DNA of 47,857 nucleotides from Flavobacterium limnosediminis JC2902 (GTDB taxonomy: Bacteria; Bacteroidota; Bacteroidia; Flavobacteriales; Flavobacteriaceae), in assembly GCF_000498535.1 (NCBI RefSeq), contig NZ_AVGG01000022.1:1-47857 (forward strand). The letters are read 5' to 3'. Shown one piece after another: positions 8,353 through 16,988 of this stretch. Below the pieces are notes generated by a model that searched no databases, was not told where the DNA came from, and was given only the letters and a program-made list of their open reading frames with translations. Numbering within the stretch: position 1 is the first letter of the stretch; each line of letters opens with the position of its first letter. The translations under genes and the position numbers were made by a program.

Positions 8353-9743
8353 TAACACCAGTTTTTTAAAGTCATGGCAATTCTTTTACTAGTATTTAGC
8401 AATGGCTTACCTATCTGCAATTTGATTAGTTCTTTTTGTTCAGCTATTTTTTGATCAGGATTTGTTAAACAATACTCTATAGCCGATAAATATTCAAGTT
8501 CATTTTTTGCTAAATTAATAGCTCCACTTTTCACAACATAATCTAAATGTGCATATTTTAAAAACTTCTGATCATCAAACATTCCATTTTCCTCATTTCC
8601 AAATACTGGATTAATAACAGGTACATCAAATAAAAAAGAATCTAGAGTTATAGTTGACAAAACGTTTATACATAAATCACTATAAGCCAACATTGCTCTA
8701 AGATTTACAACGTCTTCCATTGAGGGAATTCTTTGACTCCACGACTCCTGATGATTCGAACGAGATAATTTCCAGTCAGGAAAGTTCCAAATAATAAAAG
8801 GATATTTTGAAACAATATGCTGAAATCTTGTTGGTTCTTCAGCCGGTGATGTTCTAACGATAATATTTACATTTTTGCTAAGTTTCTTATTAACCACAAA
8901 AGATGCTAAAAGTTCCAAATAAAAAGGATCATTTTCGCTGCTTGCATCATTACATGTAAATAGAATTGTTTTTTTACCCAAGTCTAATTTAAACTTTTGA
9001 AAAAAGTCTGCTTTTGAAAGATAGTATCTATCCAAAATATAAGGTTCAAATTGCGGGGTTCCAACGACATCAACTTTATCTTGCTTAACAGACTGATAAA
9101 AATGAAGTAATTCCTGTTTCATAAAATCGCTCCACACCAAATAATAATCAAAATTACCGGCCATCCTTCCTTTTGACGCTAAATTATCCCAACTGAAGAT
9201 AAAGGCAGTTGTTTTTACATTCAATTGCTCTGCGGCATAAATTAATGGAGCGATATAGGGTGGTCGTTGGTGGGTAAAAAACAAGATATCTATATCATAC
9301 TCCCTTAACAACTTTTTGTAGCATAATGTGATCGGATGAGATTTAAAAGTTTGCTGTTGCCATTTGTTATAACGCAGAATCCATTTTTCAGAATGAAACC
9401 AATCAGACCACTTTATTAATAATCTCGTGGCATACCCTCTTGGTGTTTTTGTTTTAGAATTATTTGTATTGAGATTATCAATTATTCCAAAATTTCCATT
9501 TTTATGCAATTGCAAATGTCCCAATTCTTTAGCTTTCCTAAAAAACCAAGTCTTAAAGTTCTCTTGAAAAACATCAAGCTCTATTATTGTACATTTTAAA
9601 TTAAAATTTGCATAAACCTCTTTGGGTAAACAGGAAAAAACAATGACATTATCAAATTGCTTTTGTGCTTCAGTGATAAAATCGCTTAAAATAAAATTTC
9701 GATAACCTACTCCATCGGTTATAACTACTCCTAAATTCCTCAT
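8352..9743 (-). CDS. Putative GT-B or glycerophosphotransferase-like transferase
   Basis: A 463-aa soluble protein without a clear named family. The C-terminal half shows TILFTCNDASSENDPFY at a beta-strand start, VNIIVRTSPAEEPTRF, and INVLSTITLDSFLFDVPVINPVFG, a layout like the donor half of GT-B enzymes and of CDP-glycerol glycerophosphotransferases. The N-terminal half contains ILFFTHQRPPYIAPLIYAAE, fitting an acceptor-side Rossmann domain. It lies between the GNAT gene and the GT4 remnant, and its C-terminal motif is repeated before the methyltransferase gene. Transferase function is inferred from fold-like features and context. Confidence 0.65.
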   Translation of the reverse strand: MRNLGVVITDGVGYRNFILSDFITEAQKQFDNVIVFSCLPKEVYANFNLKCTIIELDVFQENFKTWFFRKAKELGHLQLHKNGNFGIIDNLNTNNSKTKTPRGYATRLLIKWSDWFHSEKWILRYNKWQQQTFKSHPITLCYKKLLREYDIDILFFTHQRPPYIAPLIYAAEQLNVKTTAFIFSWDNLASKGRMAGNFDYYLVWSDFMKQELLHFYQSVKQDKVDVVGTPQFEPYILDRYYLSKADFFQKFKLDLGKKTILFTCNDASSENDPFYLELLASFVVNKKLSKNVNIIVRTSPAEEPTRFQHIVSKYPFIIWNFPDWKLSRSNHQESWSQRIPSMEDVVNLRAMLAYSDLCINVLSTITLDSFLFDVPVINPVFGNEENGMFDDQKFLKYAHLDYVVKSGAINLAKNELEYLSAIEYCLTNPDQKIAEQKELIKLQIGKPLLNTSKRIAMTLKNWC

Positions 9744-9749
9744 AGTTTT

Positions 9750-10583
9750 CTATAAACTCCCTATTCTTCCATGATCAGAAAACGACCGGTGTACAACTAA
9801 CTCTCGATCTAAAATATCTTCTGAAAGGAAGGTAATATCACAAAAATATCCTTTCTCTATGGGATCCAATCTCCAGGGCACAATACTCTTGAAATCTAAA
9901 ACCCAACCGTTTTTTTCCAAATCTTTGGACTTCAAATCATTCCAAGAAGTGATATAGTCCATCCATAAATACCCCAATCCCCAAACTTGTTGTTCTAACA
10001 AAGAAAGACTTTCAATATCAACCACACGCAGCCCCCCATTTTTTTCCTGACTTACGGCAGTAGACCCATCATCGAGTTTAATGCCCTTAATTGAAGGTTG
10101 TTCAAAATAATGCCCCTCCTTAATAACAAAATTATCAACATCAACAGATATTTCCTTACAGATATTCTCAAAAGTAATCTCCGAAACATCAGGGTTTATT
10201 TTTACATAGCGAACCAAATCATGATAACGGTACCATCTCATATTTCTATATAATCCAAGACCCGCTTCATTAGCCGCAGTAGCTGCTAAAGGATAATATT
10301 CTCTTGCAAGAGCATATAGTTTTCCTAAAATCCCTTTACCCCTGCATTCTTCATCAAGGTAGGCATTGATAATCCATGCAATACCTCCTCCAAAGTTGGC
10401 ACCGATATGACCTACAATTTTACCATTGTCATTTAAACAAATAAAAGAGCGTCCGTATTTTTCATCACCAAACTGCCATATCCAGAAATTTTTATTCTGC
10501 AGCGGATGATTTTTTCTGTAAATCCTCAAAAAAAATTCTTGCAAATTTTCCCAATCACTTAGATTTGCTTCTCTTGTAATCAT
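9750..10583 (-). CDS. GNAT-family N-acetyltransferase
   Basis: A 277-aa protein. The first 130 residues fit the GNAT fold: MITREANLSDWENLQEFF (strand 1/helix 1), GKIVGHIGANFGG (strand 4), and AYLDEECRGKGILGKLYA with the acetyl-CoA pyrophosphate-binding loop R-G-K-G. The remaining half is unassigned. In this setting it probably acylates an amino sugar or a hydroxyl on a precursor, but amino-acid or protein targets cannot be excluded. Its ATG overlaps the deacetylase stop by one base (TAATG). Confidence 0.75.
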   Translation of the reverse strand: MITREANLSDWENLQEFFLRIYRKNHPLQNKNFWIWQFGDEKYGRSFICLNDNGKIVGHIGANFGGGIAWIINAYLDEECRGKGILGKLYALAREYYPLAATAANEAGLGLYRNMRWYRYHDLVRYVKINPDVSEITFENICKEISVDVDNFVIKEGHYFEQPSIKGIKLDDGSTAVSQEKNGGLRVVDIESLSLLEQQVWGLGYLWMDYITSWNDLKSKDLEKNGWVLDFKSIVPWRLDPIEKGYFCDITFLSEDILDRELVVHRSFSDHGRIGSL

Positions 10584-11497
10584 TACTTTATATAGTTTTT
10601 TCCTCCGGGCAAATCATTGCAATCGAAACGATTCATCAATAATCTATTAATACCTTTTGTATTTGTACCTCTTTTAGTTGTAAAGCCTGCCTGATAACCA
10701 ATAGTTTTAGCTATCGAAGCCACTTCATCCGTACAGGCCTCATCTGTACCATATGGATAAGCTGTCATATTGATGATTGAATCGGTCAATTTTTCAAAAT
10801 ATAATTTTGAATTACTCAGTTCAAAACGAATTTCCTGCGCATCTAATAATCCAACGGGAAAATGACTGTGAGTATGACTTCCCAAATATCCTCTTTTAGC
10901 TAAATCAATAATATTTTCCTCGTTCATATAAAGCTCATCTAAAACTGTATTTTCATCAAAATGCAAATCAAAAATACTTTTAATAATCGCTTCCTGCGTT
11001 CGAAAATCTAATTTAAAATTTAATAAATATTTAAGCGTTGCACTTTTATCATCATCATACCTGTAAATTTCTTTTGCCCTGATTGCATCAACGTCATTTA
11101 AAACATCCATCTTAAAACAAGCCAATTGCTCTAAAAAAACATTAGGAGCTAAAATGGAACGCAACAAATGAATTTTATGAACGGTACTTACCTTTTTTTC
11201 TTCAAAATTTCTTGAATTGGCAAAGAAAATGGCCGGAATATCCAATTCCTCTAAAATTGGTAACGCATGATCAAATTGTTCTTTCAAACCGTCATCAAAT
11301 GTTACGAAAAGATAATTATCATTAGAGGATAAAACTGAATCCAAATTAGTAATTAATTCGTTAGACGTTATAAAATCGCCTATTTTTTTAAGCAATTTCA
11401 ACTGATTTTCAAACTGCGGGGGGGTCACTCCAAATATACTTGGGTAATTCGAGGTATAACTTTCCCTTATATAGTGATAATTACTTACTGTTAACAT
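10583..11497 (-). CDS. Polysaccharide deacetylase (NodB-like, CE4)
   Basis: A 304-aa protein with the CE4 motifs: VTFDDG (residues 65-70, catalytic base and metal Asp) and GSHTHSH (206-212, metal histidines), then TAYPYGT as motif 3. It probably removes an N-acetyl group from a hexosamine of the glycan or a precursor. No signal peptide is evident, so it may act in the cytoplasm on lipid-linked intermediates. I prefer ATG 11497 (MLTVSNYHYI); an ATG at 11566 would add 23 residues without family support. The adjacent GNAT gene is coupled to it, so deacetylation followed by a different acylation is possible. Confidence 0.82.
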   Translation of the reverse strand: MLTVSNYHYIRESYTSNYPSIFGVTPPQFENQLKLLKKIGDFITSNELITNLDSVLSSNDNYLFVTFDDGLKEQFDHALPILEELDIPAIFFANSRNFEEKKVSTVHKIHLLRSILAPNVFLEQLACFKMDVLNDVDAIRAKEIYRYDDDKSATLKYLLNFKLDFRTQEAIIKSIFDLHFDENTVLDELYMNEENIIDLAKRGYLGSHTHSHFPVGLLDAQEIRFELSNSKLYFEKLTDSIINMTAYPYGTDEACTDEVASIAKTIGYQAGFTTKRGTNTKGINRLLMNRFDCNDLPGGKNYIK

Positions 11498-11798
11498 TTT
11501 ATATATAACTAAACTGTTTTTTTGAACTTGAGCGACCAAATATCGTTTTTTTTCAACAATCAGCATGGTTTTAAAATTATATTTCTATATAAAATTTAAT
11601 TTTTGGGTTTTATTTTTGAAACAGCTTAATCCTTAAAAATTACTTTTTACACATCTAATTCATAGCACATCGGGAGTTGGATATGGAAATAAAATTATAG
11701 TTCAAGTTAAGCAACACTTTTTGTGATTACTATTTCATCTATTAAATTCTTCTATTGTTTTGTAATTAAAGGCAATAAGTCTTCTTTTTTATACCTAA
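11498..11798. other. AT-rich intergenic stretch
   Basis: About 300 bases between the deacetylase and the decayed GT2. I see no convincing gene, tandem array, palindrome or terminator here. It may be eroded coding sequence from whatever stood beside the decayed GT2. Confidence 0.5.
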
Positions 11799-12771
11799 TT
11801 AATTCCGATAAAATTCCTTCTGCCTAAATAGAGAACTACTCATTATTGTTACAAACCGCATCAATGATATAAGAAGGTCTGTTTTTGGACTGATCGAAAA
11901 TTTTCCCCAATAAATATCCACCACACCTACAACTGTAATGATGGTTCCAGATAAAAACCAGATGGATACAATCAGTGAACTGTACCCCATCACTTTAATT
12001 TCTCCTATACTGCATCTGTAGATGGTATAAAACCCCAATACCACGAAAATAAACGACATCAATAGTCTAAATTTCACAAAAAGCTTCAACGGTTTATTGG
12101 AAAAGAAAAGTATGGTGTTAAAAGCAAGGCTTAACAATTTAGAAAAAGTATAGCTGGAAGCACCTGAATGACGCTGTTAATGTTCCACAGCAACGGTTGC
12201 CTTACTGAAACCTACCCAGTTTACAAATAATGGAAATGATTTGATAGTGTCGTTCATTCTCAGTACTTCCATAATTACTTTTCGGTTATAAATTCCAAAA
12301 TTAGCGCCAGAGGAATCAAATTGGGTATCGGTTAAATAGCTGTAAATAACCGAGAATAGCATTGAAGAAAGTTTCTTAAAAAACCATCCTGTCGGTTCTT
12401 TCTGTTGGCCAAAACCACATCATAGCCTTCCAAAGTCTTATTGTATTATTTAACAACTTCCTTGGGTTGGTCCTGCAAATCGCAATCCAGTACCACAACC
12501 CACTCACCTGAAACCTGAAAAAGCCCTGCCTTGAGGTGGGATGCTGCTCGAAATTCCGGCTCAGCTTCATGCTTTGTACATGCGGACGCTTTTCAGAAAT
12601 TCGCTTCATGATCTCCCAACTGTTGTCCGGACTTCCGTCGTCAACCATTATAACCTCATAAGTCATACTGATTTCCATCATTACCTTATCGATTTCATCA
12701 ATCAACGTGTCAAGTATTTTTTCGGCTTTGTAAACCGGAATCGCAAATGAAATCATTGGATTAATATCCAT
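11799..12771 (-). pseudogene. Decayed GtrB/DPM1-type GT2 glycosyltransferase
   Basis: The 5' part encodes MISFAIPVYKAEKILDTLID, then VIMVDDGSPDNSWEIM and KLSRNFEQHPTSRQG, the standard start of polyprenyl-phosphate glycosyltransferases. The frame then breaks near the DxD region (12400-12500). It resumes as MLFSVIYSYLTDTQFD and FGIYNRKVIMEVLRM, breaks again at a stop after ATVAVEH near 12177, and resumes as QRHSGASSYTFSKLLSLAF followed by two membrane segments and a cytoplasmic tail. All parts are in family order, so this was a full gene (about 315 aa) now disabled by several frameshifts or stops. It would have made a polyprenyl-phosphate-linked sugar. Confidence 0.9.
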
Positions 12772-12926
12772 TCTTATTAAACTATTAATGAAGAATTCTG
12801 AAAAGTTCTTAAATGTATTAAAAAACTCCCCCAATAGTAAACGAAAAGGATTTATTAATATTTAAGAGACCATAAAGTTCTAAACTTTTTGAATGATTTA
12901 ATTACCATATCGTTTCTTTAAAGATT

Positions 12927-13841
12927 TTAAAGTAACGGTTTTAAAAAAACAGCCGTAAAATATTCGACTCCTTTTGTATTCATATGATGGTGATCATAAT
13001 AGTATTTTGGAATTAAAACCGATTCAGAAAAATCATAAAAATCAACACCTTGTTTTTTCTTTAATTTTTGTGCAAAATTAACAACAAGATTATGCTCCGG
13101 CCACTTTCCAAATAAAGCAGGAGGAATAATCATAACAATAAATGAATTATGCTTTTTTGCTGTTTTAATAATTTTTTCTACGCCGATACATGATTTAGTG
13201 AACCTTTCTACATTAATATTTCTTCCATGTACAAGCTGCATTCCTTTTCTGACTGCCTCCATATCTACCTCTACCAGAGAATCTTTTTTACCTATTGTAT
13301 GATTAGGTTCTGAGTTTACCCATTTAGATTTTAGCTTACTTTGCATATACTGTACGATCCTTTCATACTTATTTTCAGAGTCAAAAGATAAATACTGACA
13401 GAAAAACTTAAGATCAAAAAGTTCTGAATCAAATGTATTGGACGAAAACGGAAGTTTTTCAGAAGTTAACATTGGAGGGGTTAGTATAAAAAAAACGGTA
13501 TCAACTTTGTTTCCTTTTGAATAAAAATAATCTAAATAAAACAACTGCTCATTTATCCCACAAGCTCCTCCACCTTGTCCAATATTGATAATTTTCTTAT
13601 TCAATATACTTTCTACTACTTCATGATTACCGTGTCTGGAAAAATTCCTTGCATGGGAAATCCCCATAAACATTAAATCATATTCCCGATTTGATTCAAT
13701 AACTAATGTATTACTCTCGGTTTGCGAATTTCTAAATCCTTTCCTTTCCACATATTGCGATGTTGCTAATAAAACAACAATGAGAATTCCAAAAAAAATC
13801 ACACCTACAATAAGGGTTCTGATAACAAACTTCTTAATCAT
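12927..13841 (-). CDS. Membrane-anchored SGNH-like protein, MBOAT partner
   Basis: A 304-aa protein with one N-terminal transmembrane segment (about residues 5-28) and a large extracytoplasmic domain. MGISHARNF resembles the nucleophile block of AlgJ/AlgX/DltD-type proteins (Ser followed by His), and DHHHMNTKGVEYF near the end matches the catalytic Asp/His block. Such proteins take acyl groups delivered across the membrane by an MBOAT protein and place them on glycans. I chose ATG 13841, 4 bases after the MBOAT stop, over the ATG at 13886 inside it. Acyl chain and acceptor are unknown. Confidence 0.75.
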   Translation of the reverse strand: MIKKFVIRTLIVGVIFFGILIVVLLATSQYVERKGFRNSQTESNTLVIESNREYDLMFMGISHARNFSRHGNHEVVESILNKKIINIGQGGGACGINEQLFYLDYFYSKGNKVDTVFFILTPPMLTSEKLPFSSNTFDSELFDLKFFCQYLSFDSENKYERIVQYMQSKLKSKWVNSEPNHTIGKKDSLVEVDMEAVRKGMQLVHGRNINVERFTKSCIGVEKIIKTAKKHNSFIVMIIPPALFGKWPEHNLVVNFAQKLKKKQGVDFYDFSESVLIPKYYYDHHHMNTKGVEYFTAVFLKPLL

Positions 13842-13845
13842 ACTA

Positions 13846-15297
13846 TTAGAAAGCAAAATAAATAAACTCAGTTTTTGTTGTAACACCCCATATCATAATA
13901 GTCATAAAAATAAAAAAATACAATGTCCATTTTAAATAAAACGAAGTTGAATCTTTTATTTCTAAAGCATGATTATATGATCTGCCGATCCATTCTATCA
14001 ATAAAAAAAATAGGATCAAAATTAATAACACTTTCGTCGAAAACTGATTTGAATTGAATTTCGGAATGGTAAATAAACTACTTGTAAAAATTCTTTTAAT
14101 ATAACTAAACGCACTATCCAAATCTTTAGCTCTAAAAAATATCCAAGCAAAGCACGTTATAGCAAATGTTATTATTATTTGAATTAATTCTCCTAAAGTT
14201 GAAAAATACTTCCCTTTGGCGACAACATCTAAATTATTCCTATTTGTGTTCAAAACAATAGACGGCATAATATACAGCGCATTCAACAATCCCCAAGCAA
14301 TGAAGGTCCAATTCGCGCCATGCCAAAAACCACTAACTAAAAAAATAATGAATGTATTGCGTACTTTCATTAATGCTCCTCCCTGACTACCTCCCAAAGG
14401 AATATAAAGATAATCTCTAAACCATGTGGAAAGTGATATATGCCAACGACGCCAAAACTCAGCTATGTCTCTTGAAAAATAAGGATAATTGAAGTTTTTC
14501 AACAATTCAATTCCGAATAATCGGGAAGTCCCTAAAGCGATGTCGGAATACCCGCTGAAATCTCCGTAAATCTGAAAAGCAAACAATACCGCACCTAAAG
14601 CCAAGGTACTTCCGGAGTAGCTTTCAGGATTATCAAAAATAACATTAACATATTTAGCACAATTGTCAGCAATCACCACTTTTTTAAACAAACCCCATAA
14701 AATTTGTCTCAATCCGTCAACTGCTTTTGTGTAATCAAAATTCCGCCTCTTTTTTATTTGAGGTAATAAATGAGTCGCACGCTCAATAGGACCTGCCACC
14801 AACAAGGGAAAGTAACTTACAAAAAGCGAATAGTCCACAATATTGCGCTCAGGTTCGATACGGTTTTTGTAAATATCAATCACATAAGACAATCCGTGAA
14901 AGGTATAAAAGGAAATCCCGACAGGAAGAATTACCTGCAAAGTCCAAAAGTTAGCCTGAAATCCAAAACCGGACAACAAACCGGCAAACGATTCGGCAAA
15001 AAAATTGTAATATTTAAATATCCCCAGAAACCCGACATTAATACCTATACTAAGCCAAAACCAGAATTTCCTCATTCCGACAGTGGAGGCATCCTTCATT
15101 TTCAGTCCGGTATAGTAATCCAGCCCTGTGGAAAACATCAAAAGAAAGAGAAAACGCCAGTCCCAACAGGCATAAAAGTAATAACTGGCTGCTAAAAGAA
15201 ATAAGTTCTGAAGTTTTAAGGACTTGTTGTTTACTCCCCAATAAATGGCAAATACTAACGGTAAAAAAACTAAATACTGTAGAGAATTAAAAAGCAT
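13846..15297 (-). CDS. MBOAT family O-acyltransferase (AlgI/PatA-like)
   Basis: A 483-aa polytopic membrane protein with many hydrophobic segments and normal length for the AlgI branch. It shows YGDFSGYSDIALG (residues 244-256), RRWHISLSTWFRDYLYIPLGG (H286) and VSGFWHGANWTF with the invariant MBOAT histidine at 326. It moves acyl groups across the inner membrane for O-acylation of a polymer. Its start lies inside the 3' end of neuC (11-base overlap) and the SGNH-like gene follows at once, so this pair may acylate the nonulosonic acid or its glycan. The target is inference. Confidence 0.93.
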   Translation of the reverse strand: MLFNSLQYLVFLPLVFAIYWGVNNKSLKLQNLFLLAASYYFYACWDWRFLFLLMFSTGLDYYTGLKMKDASTVGMRKFWFWLSIGINVGFLGIFKYYNFFAESFAGLLSGFGFQANFWTLQVILPVGISFYTFHGLSYVIDIYKNRIEPERNIVDYSLFVSYFPLLVAGPIERATHLLPQIKKRRNFDYTKAVDGLRQILWGLFKKVVIADNCAKYVNVIFDNPESYSGSTLALGAVLFAFQIYGDFSGYSDIALGTSRLFGIELLKNFNYPYFSRDIAEFWRRWHISLSTWFRDYLYIPLGGSQGGALMKVRNTFIIFLVSGFWHGANWTFIAWGLLNALYIMPSIVLNTNRNNLDVVAKGKYFSTLGELIQIIITFAITCFAWIFFRAKDLDSAFSYIKRIFTSSLFTIPKFNSNQFSTKVLLILILFFLLIEWIGRSYNHALEIKDSTSFYLKWTLYFFIFMTIMIWGVTTKTEFIYFAF

Positions 15298-16417
15298 ATA
15301 TATCTCTGAACTGTTTTTGATGATTCAATTGCCAAATATCGTTTTTTTCTAACGATTCCAAAAACAACTGGGCACTGTTTCCATTACCAAAATCACTTTT
15401 TGTTGGCTGTACTCTATGGCTGTCAATAATTATAAGAGCTTCAACAATACTTTTTTTATCATAATCAACATTAATAATATCGGCGTGAAGCGCACGATTT
15501 TGCTGACGAGTTCCGATATTAATAATGGGTAAACCGTAATAAGGTGCCTCACGGATACCGGCACTGCTGTTTCCGATTATGAACTGCGATTTTTTCAACA
15601 ATACCAGAAAATACTCAAAACGCAAAGATGGAAACACTCTAAATCGTGAATTACCCTTAAGTTTTTCATAAGCCTTTAAAATGGCTGTACTTCCCAAATC
15701 GTTATTGGGAAAGATGACGACATAATTATGATTGTCTTCCAATAAAGCTTCCACAAAATTGTCCGCATACTGTTGCATAAATCTTGCTTCGGTCGTTACC
15801 GGATGGAACATGACGATAGCATAAGCATCAAAATTGATTTCATAATACTTTTTTGCTGTAGCCAAATCGGGAAGGTTATCAGAAAACATAATATCCACAT
15901 CGGGAGAACCGATGGTAAAAACCGATTCCGACAATTCCCCCATTTGAATAAGTCGTTTTTTGGCCTGTTGATTGGAAACAAAATGAACATGACTCATTTT
16001 ACTGGTGGAATGTCGGATAAGCTCGTCAATCGTACCGGAAACTTCGCCGCCTTCAATATGAGACACCAGAATATTATTCAGCGAACCCACTATAGCACCA
16101 GCCAAAGCTTCCACACGGTCACCATGAATCACGATCATATCGGGATTACAATCCTTAACATAGGCAGACAACCCTTTAATGGTTTTAGCCAACGTTAAAT
16201 CCATGGTGGTTTCATGGGTATGGTTTTCAAAAATATGCACATTAGAAAACCCGCAACGCTCTATTTCCAGCAAAGTATAACCGTATTCCTGTTGCAGGTG
16301 CATCCCGGTAACAAACACAAAAACCTCAAAATCCGGATGGTTTTCCAGTATTTGAAGTAATGATTTTATTTTACCGAAATCCGCTCGGGTTCCTGTTAGA
16401 AATAGTATTTTTTTCAT
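15287..16417 (-). CDS. neuC: UDP-GlcNAc 2-epimerase, hydrolysing (NeuC/LegG-like)
   Basis: A 376-aa protein of the hydrolysing 2-epimerase family, which opens a UDP-sugar and releases ManNAc or a 2,4-diacetamido analogue. Motifs: FLTGTRADFGK at residues 7-16, HGDRVEALAGA with D100, HIEGGEVSGTIDELIRHS (120-137) with the catalytic acidic residues, and GNSSAGIREAPYYGLPIIN in the C-terminal UDP-binding half. With neuB and neuA nearby it makes the precursor of a nonulosonic acid. Without the matching dehydratase and aminotransferase next to it, NeuAc is the simplest product, but legionaminic acid cannot be excluded. The 3' end overlaps the MBOAT gene. Confidence 0.92.
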   Translation of the reverse strand: MKKILFLTGTRADFGKIKSLLQILENHPDFEVFVFVTGMHLQQEYGYTLLEIERCGFSNVHIFENHTHETTMDLTLAKTIKGLSAYVKDCNPDMIVIHGDRVEALAGAIVGSLNNILVSHIEGGEVSGTIDELIRHSTSKMSHVHFVSNQQAKKRLIQMGELSESVFTIGSPDVDIMFSDNLPDLATAKKYYEINFDAYAIVMFHPVTTEARFMQQYADNFVEALLEDNHNYVVIFPNNDLGSTAILKAYEKLKGNSRFRVFPSLRFEYFLVLLKKSQFIIGNSSAGIREAPYYGLPIINIGTRQQNRALHADIINVDYDKKSIVEALIIIDSHRVQPTKSDFGNGNSAQLFLESLEKNDIWQLNHQKQFRDIYAF

Positions 16418-16489
16418 TCTTGCAATTATATTTATCTATTAAATAATAGTAGCTAGATTAGTTTTATTGTACTTTGTATCGAATCTCAC

Positions 16490-16542
16490 CGTCAGTTCGA
16501 GTGATTTTGCACAATGAATTGGAGCAAAATTGTATCGAGAAC
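16490..16542 (+). repeat. REP-like palindrome, copy A
   Basis: This begins CGTCAGTTCGAGTGATTTTGC and ends GCAAAATTGTATCGAGAAC, so its ends can pair into an imperfect hairpin (TTTTGC with GCAAAA, plus TCGA-containing flanks). It is nearly the same as copy C at 16936-16988, and copy B at 16869-16919 is the reverse-oriented version. It lies just 3' of the GIY-YIG gene. Confidence 0.75.
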
Positions 16543-16551
16543 TTCAGAAAA

Positions 16552-16839
16552 TTAAAACTTCATCTTAGCCAAATTAACTAATGAATCAAAATCGCCATTA
16601 GTCAACGCTTCCTTTTTAGCTCTCGACTATTTTTTAATCTGCTCCTCCTTTTCTATTGCCAGATTGATATCAGTAAATTCACAATAAAACACTAACGCTA
16701 TCGGCCTCCTTGTAAAAGTATAGCAATCTGGATAAAAACCGCTTTCATGTTGAAACAATCGTTGATTTAATTTACTGGTAACACCTGTATAATAACTGCT
16801 ATCTGACCATTTTAGAATATAAACGTAGGATTGTTTCAT
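16552..16839 (-). pseudogene. GIY-YIG nuclease gene with an in-frame amber codon
   Basis: The frame encodes QSYVYILKWSDSSYYTGVT, a YVYIL...YYTG version of the GIY-YIG catalytic motif, then CYTFTRRPIALVFY and AIEKEEQIKK, all typical of the small stand-alone (about 95 aa) GIY-YIG family. A TAG at 16627-16629 follows QIKK. Beyond it, in the same frame, comes SRAKKEALTNGDFDSLVNL, the normal family C-terminus, where the stopped position is usually Trp (TGG to TAG). So the gene is complete apart from one nonsense codon. ATG 16839 is the natural start; the longer frame begins at TTG 16860. Palindromic repeats lie on both sides. Confidence 0.88.
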
Positions 16840-16868
16840 GTCGCTTTTTTTTTTAAACAAATAAAGCC

Positions 16869-16919
16869 TCTCGATACATTTTTATGCCGTTACTCTCCAT
16901 AAAAACACTCGAGGTGACG
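16869..16919 (-). repeat. REP-like palindrome, copy B (inverted)
   Basis: On the plus strand this reads TCTCGATACATTTTTATG, then a short loop, then CATAAAAACACTCGAGGTGACG. It is the reverse-complement orientation of copies A and C and forms a good hairpin by itself (CTCGA with TCGAG and TTTTTATG with CATAAAAA). It sits just upstream of the GIY-YIG start, so copies A and B flank that gene as inverted repeats. Confidence 0.72.
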
Positions 16920-16935
16920 TCCTTAAAAATACCTC

Positions 16936-16988
16936 CGTCAGTTCAAATGATTTTGCGCAATGCAATGGAGAAAAATTGTATCGAGAAC
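16936..16988 (+). repeat. REP-like palindrome, copy C
   Basis: Starts CGTCAGTTCAAATGATTTTGC and ends AAAATTGTATCGAGAAC, a close direct repeat of copy A at 16490-16542. Its right end touches the neuB stop codon at 16989. Only 16 bases separate it from inverted copy B, so B and C form a paired element. Confidence 0.75.

Noticed and set aside
12376..12834. A short functional GT2 of 152 residues
   Set aside because: The frame leaves family sequence at the metal-binding region, and the rest of the enzyme follows in other frames, so it cannot be active as such.
14770..15195. 141-codon plus-strand gene inside the MBOAT gene
   Set aside because: Antisense shadow of a well-supported membrane protein; its composition reflects the opposite strand.
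15773..16198. 141-codon plus-strand gene inside neuC
   Set aside because: Antisense shadow of a clear neuC with all family motifs.
16490..16988. Small CRISPR array
   Set aside because: Only three copies, one inverted, palindromic with uneven spacing, and a nuclease gene in between; no cas genes.
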